From contig CALCIC010000656.1 in assembly GCA_937907405.1 (NCBI GenBank), positions 1 through 5,621 of the forward strand: 5,621 bases of DNA, given 5' to 3'. Below are positions 1 through 5,621 of this stretch, piece by piece (within the stretch, counting starts at the first letter, position 1; every line of letters starts with the position of its first letter). Position numbers and translations under genes: made by a program. Under the pieces are notes generated by a model. It was not told the origin of the DNA. It saw only the letters and a program-made list of their open reading frames with translations, and ran no database searches. Source of the stretch: an uncultured Isosphaeraceae bacterium. Its GTDB lineage: Bacteria > Planctomycetota > Planctomycetia > Isosphaerales > Isosphaeraceae.

Positions 1-3
1 AAC

Positions 4-660
4 ATGCTCATGGAACCCGAGGACGATCCTCCGGGGCACGGCGTGATCGTCTTGTTCGCGGTGTTCTTCGAAGCCGGGCTGGCGCCGCTGGCCTTGTTGT
101 TCGGTTGGGCGCTTCGGCACAATCCGCTCCTCCAATTCACCTGGAGCTTCCGCGACGCCTGGCTCGGCGCGGCGGCCGCGGTTCCGGCGATGCTCTGCTT
201 TCTGGCGATGCTCCGCTGGCCCGTGGGAGGGCTCGCGAAGCTGAAGTCCTTCTGCGAGGAAGAGTTCATCCCCCTGCTGGCCAACAGTTCCTGGGGGGAC
301 ATCGTCCTGATCGCCGTGGCGGCCGGCGTCGGCGAGGAGATGTTGTTTCGGGGCGTCCTTCAAGCGACCTTGGGAGACGCCGTCGGCCTGACCGCGGGGC
401 TGATCCTTGCAAGCGTCCTGTTCGGCCTGCTCCATCCGATCTCGGTCCCCTACGCCTTGGTCTCGGTCGCGATGGGGATGTACCTCGGCGGCCTGTTCCT
501 GGCCTCGGGGAACCTCTTGACCCCGATCGTCACGCACGCGCTCTACGACTTTGCGCTGATGGCCTATCTCCTGCGGATCAAGAGACCGCTTCGCCCCGCC
601 GGCAACCCGATCGCGGTGGTCGACTCCGATCGCAACATCGACGACTACCACCAACCTTGA
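4..660 (+). CDS. CPBP family intramembrane glutamic protease (Abi-type)
   Basis: This encodes a 218-residue, very hydrophobic protein of the CPBP (Abi/Rce1-like) family, membrane proteases whose active site lies within the bilayer. All three family motifs are visible: EExxxR at E111-E112-R116 (EEMLFR), FxxxH at F140-H144, and HxxxD/N at H178-D182. The paired glutamates and the histidines are the known catalytic and metal- or water-positioning residues, so the enzyme looks intact. Likely membrane segments lie near residues 13-36, 51-70, 98-118, 125-143, 148-168 and 173-190, with a hydrophilic tail from about 191. The substrate cannot be read from sequence; relatives process prenylated proteins, bacteriocin-related peptides or anti-sigma factors. 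The start is uncertain: the codon before the ATG at 4 is open and the window begins there, so the gene may extend upstream; the ATG at 10 is another option. The next gene begins 105 bases downstream on the same strand. Confidence 0.88.
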   Translation: MLMEPEDDPPGHGVIVLFAVFFEAGLAPLALLFGWALRHNPLLQFTWSFRDAWLGAAAAVPAMLCFLAMLRWPVGGLAKLKSFCEEEFIPLLANSSWGDIVLIAVAAGVGEEMLFRGVLQATLGDAVGLTAGLILASVLFGLLHPISVPYALVSVAMGMYLGGLFLASGNLLTPIVTHALYDFALMAYLLRIKRPLRPAGNPIAVVDSDRNIDDYHQP

Positions 661-751
661 TGACGACGGCCTTCGCGGCGACAATGCACAGCGAAAGGAT
701 TCGAGCCCGCCCCCCGGGAGACCGCCGCCGTCCTTCGGCTTGTATTCGATC

Positions 752-759
752 GAGAGGAG
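752..759 (+). promoter_or_regulatory. Shine-Dalgarno site of the first secreted paralog
   Basis: The sequence GAGAGGAG is a strong purine-rich ribosome binding site. Its AGGAG core ends 6 bases before the ATG at 766, ideal spacing for that codon. It decides the start in favour of the ATG at 766 over the in-frame TTG at 763. Confidence 0.75.
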
Positions 760-765
760 CGTTTG

Positions 766-1752
766 ATGGAAATCGCGACGTCGAGCTTCTTCGAGAATTC
801 CGCGCGCCGCGCGACTTCGGTTCGACGCCTCGCCGCCGGCTGGCTCTGCCTCTTGGCGGTCGCCGGGCCGGCCGTCGCCGCGGATTCGCCGCCGCCGGCC
901 ACGAGCCTGCGCTGGAAATTCAAGCAGGGCGAGATCCTCCATTACACGATGAACCAGAGTACGACCAACAGCTACAAGCCCAAGAACGGCGTGGAAGCGA
1001 CCTCGCTGATGTCTCAGATCGTCGACCTCCACTGGACCGTCAGGAGCGTTTCGGCCGACGGCGCGGCCGACTTGACCCAGACGGTCGACCGCATCCGCAC
1101 CCGGATCGAGGGGGCGGGACAGCCCTCGGCTTTCGAGTTCGACTCCGACTCCAAGCAACCGCCCGCCGACGGCCCGATCGCCGCCCAACTCGTCCCCTTG
1201 TTGAAGACGCTCGTGGGCGCCGAGTTCACGTACAAGATGAGCGCGATGGGCGAGCTGACCGACGTCAAGGTTCCCGACACGCTCATGGAATCGGTCCGTC
1301 AGGCCAACTCGGGAGGGGGCAAGACCGTGTTCTCCGACGAGGGGATGAAGAACCTCGTCACTCAGTCGGGGCTGACTCTTCCCGAGAAGCCCATCGATCC
1401 GGGGGGGACGTGGAACCATCAAAACAAGGTCCCTCTCCCCTTGCTCGGCACCATGGTCATGGACAAGACCTACAGGCTCAAGGGGACCGACGCCTCCCCC
1501 CCCCGGCGGGCCGAGATCGAGCTCGAGACCCGGGTGACCATTCAGCCCGCTCCCCAGGCCGGCGTCGCCCTGAAGATCAAGAGCCAGGACGGCAAGGGGG
1601 AGTTCGCGTTCGATCTGGATCGCGGCCGCGTCGTTTCCTCGCGCGTCGAGGATCTGCTCGTGATGACGCTCTCGGTCCAGGATCAGGAAATCGACCAGTC
1701 GACCAAGACGGTCACCGAAATGAGGTTGTCGCCCGAATCGGCCGGGAAGTGA
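766..1752 (+). CDS. Secreted DUF6263-like protein, paralog 1
   Basis: This 328-residue protein has no assignable biochemical role. Residues 1-39 form a Sec signal peptide: an Arg-rich n-region (R14, R15, R20, R21), a hydrophobic core at about 22-37, and an A-V-A site with cleavage probably after A38. No lipobox Cys is present, so the product should be soluble in the periplasm or outside. The mature part has no cysteine and no membrane segment. Short alternating hydrophobic stretches suggest a mainly beta fold. Conserved blocks shared with the next gene include LRWKFKxGEIxHY (48-60), WTVxSVSxDG (90-99), FExDS (123-127), QLVP (141-144), LGTM and DKTY (227-236) and QDGKG (274-278). The pattern resembles planctomycete proteins annotated DUF6263; that name is from memory and untested. 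The ATG at 766 is chosen because of the ribosome binding site at 752-759; TTG at 763 would add one residue. Nine consecutive C at 1496-1504 do not disturb the frame, since similarity to the paralog continues on both sides. Confidence 0.85.
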   Translation: MEIATSSFFENSARRATSVRRLAAGWLCLLAVAGPAVAADSPPPATSLRWKFKQGEILHYTMNQSTTNSYKPKNGVEATSLMSQIVDLHWTVRSVSADGAADLTQTVDRIRTRIEGAGQPSAFEFDSDSKQPPADGPIAAQLVPLLKTLVGAEFTYKMSAMGELTDVKVPDTLMESVRQANSGGGKTVFSDEGMKNLVTQSGLTLPEKPIDPGGTWNHQNKVPLPLLGTMVMDKTYRLKGTDASPPRRAEIELETRVTIQPAPQAGVALKIKSQDGKGEFAFDLDRGRVVSSRVEDLLVMTLSVQDQEIDQSTKTVTEMRLSPESAGK

Positions 1753-1836
1753 CCCCGGCCGCCGCAACCGTCGCTCGCCGCGGGGGGCGGGCTTTCGCGA
1801 CGTCGTGTCGCGTGCTCACGCTCCGCAATTCTCCTC

Positions 1837-1843
1837 GAAGAGG
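1837..1843 (+). promoter_or_regulatory. Shine-Dalgarno site of the second secreted paralog
   Basis: GAAGAGG is a purine-rich ribosome binding site lying 8 bases before the ATG at 1852. This supports that ATG over the in-frame TTG at 1849, which would be only 5 bases away. Confidence 0.65.
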
Positions 1844-1851
1844 TTCCCTTG

Positions 1852-2808
1852 ATGCCGTCAACGATTGCCAATCGTCCCCGATCCCTCGGCGCAGGCCGTC
1901 TCGTCGTCGCGTTCCTCGCCGTTGCGGTCGGCCTCCAGGGCGCGACGCGGGCCGAGGCCCCCCTGCGATGGAAGTTCAAGGCGGGGGAGATCGTCCATTA
2001 CAACCTGATCCAGAAGACCGACACCACCATGAAGCTGGCCGACGGCCGAACCGGCGGCTCCAAGGTCAGCCAGAACAGCGACATCCGCTGGACCGTCGAG
2101 AGCGTCTCGCCCGACGGCGTCGCCGAACTCGCCCAGACCATCGATCGCGTCCGGGTCCGGATGGACTCGGTGACCGGCCAGCCTCCGTTCGAGTACGACT
2201 CCGCCTCGGATGAGCCGCTCCCCGAAGGAGCGGTCGCGACCCAACTCGTGCCGGTGTTCAAGGCGCTCGCGGGACTCAAATGCACGCTGGTGATGGACCC
2301 TCGCGGCGAGATCCGCGACGTCAGGATCGCCGACGAGGTGGTGCAGTCGCTTGAGAAGAGCTTCAAGGGGGGCCTCGGCCACCTGTTCTCCAAAGAGTCC
2401 TTGAAGAACATGGTCGGCCAGTCGAGTCTGGTATTCCCCGAAGGGGAAGTCGACAAGGGCAAGACCTGGACCGAGAAGACCAAGACGCCCTCCCCCCAAC
2501 TCGGCACCATGATCACCGACAAGACCTACACGTTCCAGGGCGCCGAGGCCGCCGAACCCTCGCTCGTCCGGATCGACCTCGACACCAAGACCATCCTGGA
2601 ACCTGTCGCGGACTCCCAGATCGAGTTCGAGATGAAGAAGCAGGACGGCAAGGGGCGGTTCGTCTTCGACACGACCAAGGGACGGATCGTCTCGTCGAAC
2701 ATCGACGTGCAGATGACCCAATCAATCAAGACGCAGGGCCAGGTGCTTGAACAGACGATCGTCAATCAGATGGAGATGAAGCTCGCCGCCGAGCCGTCCG
2801 CCAAATGA
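1852..2808 (+). CDS. Secreted DUF6263-like protein, paralog 2
   Basis: This 318-residue protein is a tandem paralog of the preceding gene. Residues 1-34 are a signal peptide: basic n-region (R8, R10, R16), hydrophobic core LVVAFLAVAVGL at 17-28, and probable cleavage after A34. There is no lipobox. From residue 38 to the C-terminus it aligns with paralog 1 at a constant offset of 10 residues, with about 115 identities in 281 positions by hand count. Shared blocks are LRWKFKxGEIxHY (38-50), WTVxSVSxDG (80-89), FExDS (113-117), QLVP (131-134), LGTM and DKTY (217-226) and QDGKG (264-268). The mature part has one cysteine (C144), so no disulfide within a monomer. No catalytic motif is recognised; a ligand-binding, envelope-associated or structural role is possible but not shown. 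The two genes are separated by about 99 bases without a convincing terminator, so co-transcription is plausible. ATG 1852 fits the ribosome binding site at 1837-1843. Confidence 0.85.
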   Translation: MPSTIANRPRSLGAGRLVVAFLAVAVGLQGATRAEAPLRWKFKAGEIVHYNLIQKTDTTMKLADGRTGGSKVSQNSDIRWTVESVSPDGVAELAQTIDRVRVRMDSVTGQPPFEYDSASDEPLPEGAVATQLVPVFKALAGLKCTLVMDPRGEIRDVRIADEVVQSLEKSFKGGLGHLFSKESLKNMVGQSSLVFPEGEVDKGKTWTEKTKTPSPQLGTMITDKTYTFQGAEAAEPSLVRIDLDTKTILEPVADSQIEFEMKKQDGKGRFVFDTTKGRIVSSNIDVQMTQSIKTQGQVLEQTIVNQMEMKLAAEPSAK

Positions 2809-2844
2809 CCCCGCTCCCGCGATCGCCCGCGCGGGCTCGCCCTC

Positions 2845-5621
<2,777 letters not shown>

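Noticed and set aside
661..765. A sigma-54 (-24/-12) or sigma-70 promoter before paralog 1. TATTCG at 743-748 was considered as a -10 box, and TTCGC/GCGAA (672-676, 691-695) as a hairpin.
   Set aside because: No TGGC-N-TTGC type element is present, no -35-like hexamer is correctly spaced from TATTCG, and the repeat has only 5 bp with a 14-base loop. A promoter may exist but cannot be supported.
766..882. Twin-arginine (Tat) or lipoprotein signal in paralog 1, because of the RR pairs and Cys28.
   Set aside because: The residues around the arginines do not match S-R-R-x-F-L-K, and the Cys lies inside the hydrophobic core, not at a lipobox. A Sec signal with an AVA cleavage site fits better.
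1753..1851. A sigma-54 promoter or separate promoter between the paralogs.
   Set aside because: I found no convincing -24/-12 pair on either strand and no clear -10/-35 pair; co-transcription is equally plausible.
105..2213. A long plus-strand open frame running across the protease and both paralog genes, including an ATG at 660 that overlaps the protease stop.
   Set aside because: Its translation is Arg/Gly/Pro/Asp-rich without domain character and lies out of frame with three well-supported genes. It is a by-product of high GC content.

Overview
The window is GC-rich DNA, densely coding, with long spurious open frames on both strands. Its gene content suggests a planctomycete, probably of the Isosphaera/Singulisphaera/Paludisphaera type. 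The clues are a pair of secreted DUF6263-like proteins, a very large membrane-anchored sigma-54 activator, and frequent C/G homopolymer runs. This assignment comes from gene style and was not tested by a search.

Layout: (1) 4-660 (+) encodes a CPBP/Abi-type intramembrane protease with all three family motifs; its true 5' end may lie outside the window. (2) 766-1752 and 1852-2808 (+) are tandem paralogs encoding exported proteins. After the signal peptides they align without gaps over about 281 residues, with about 41% identity by hand count. Each has a clear Shine-Dalgarno sequence and starts in a TTG-ATG context. (3) 2845-5621 (-) is a convergent gene running off the right edge. It encodes a multi-pass membrane sensor, GAF-like domain, coiled coil, sigma-54 AAA+ domain and Fis-type HTH. 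A strong hairpin at 2829-2860 lies between the converging genes and overlaps the regulator's last codons.

How they work together: the three plus-strand genes are co-directional and could be co-transcribed, but gaps of about 100 bases also allow separate promoters. The regulator looks like a one-step membrane signal transducer: its N-terminal part resembles the sensor half of membrane histidine kinases, while its output is a sigma-54 activator with its own DNA-binding domain. Nothing here shows that it controls the neighbouring genes, and I found no convincing -24/-12 promoter in the three gaps. I see no RNA gene, CRISPR array, insertion sequence or recognisable defence system. The most unusual item is the regulator's architecture, followed by the gapless secreted paralog pair.
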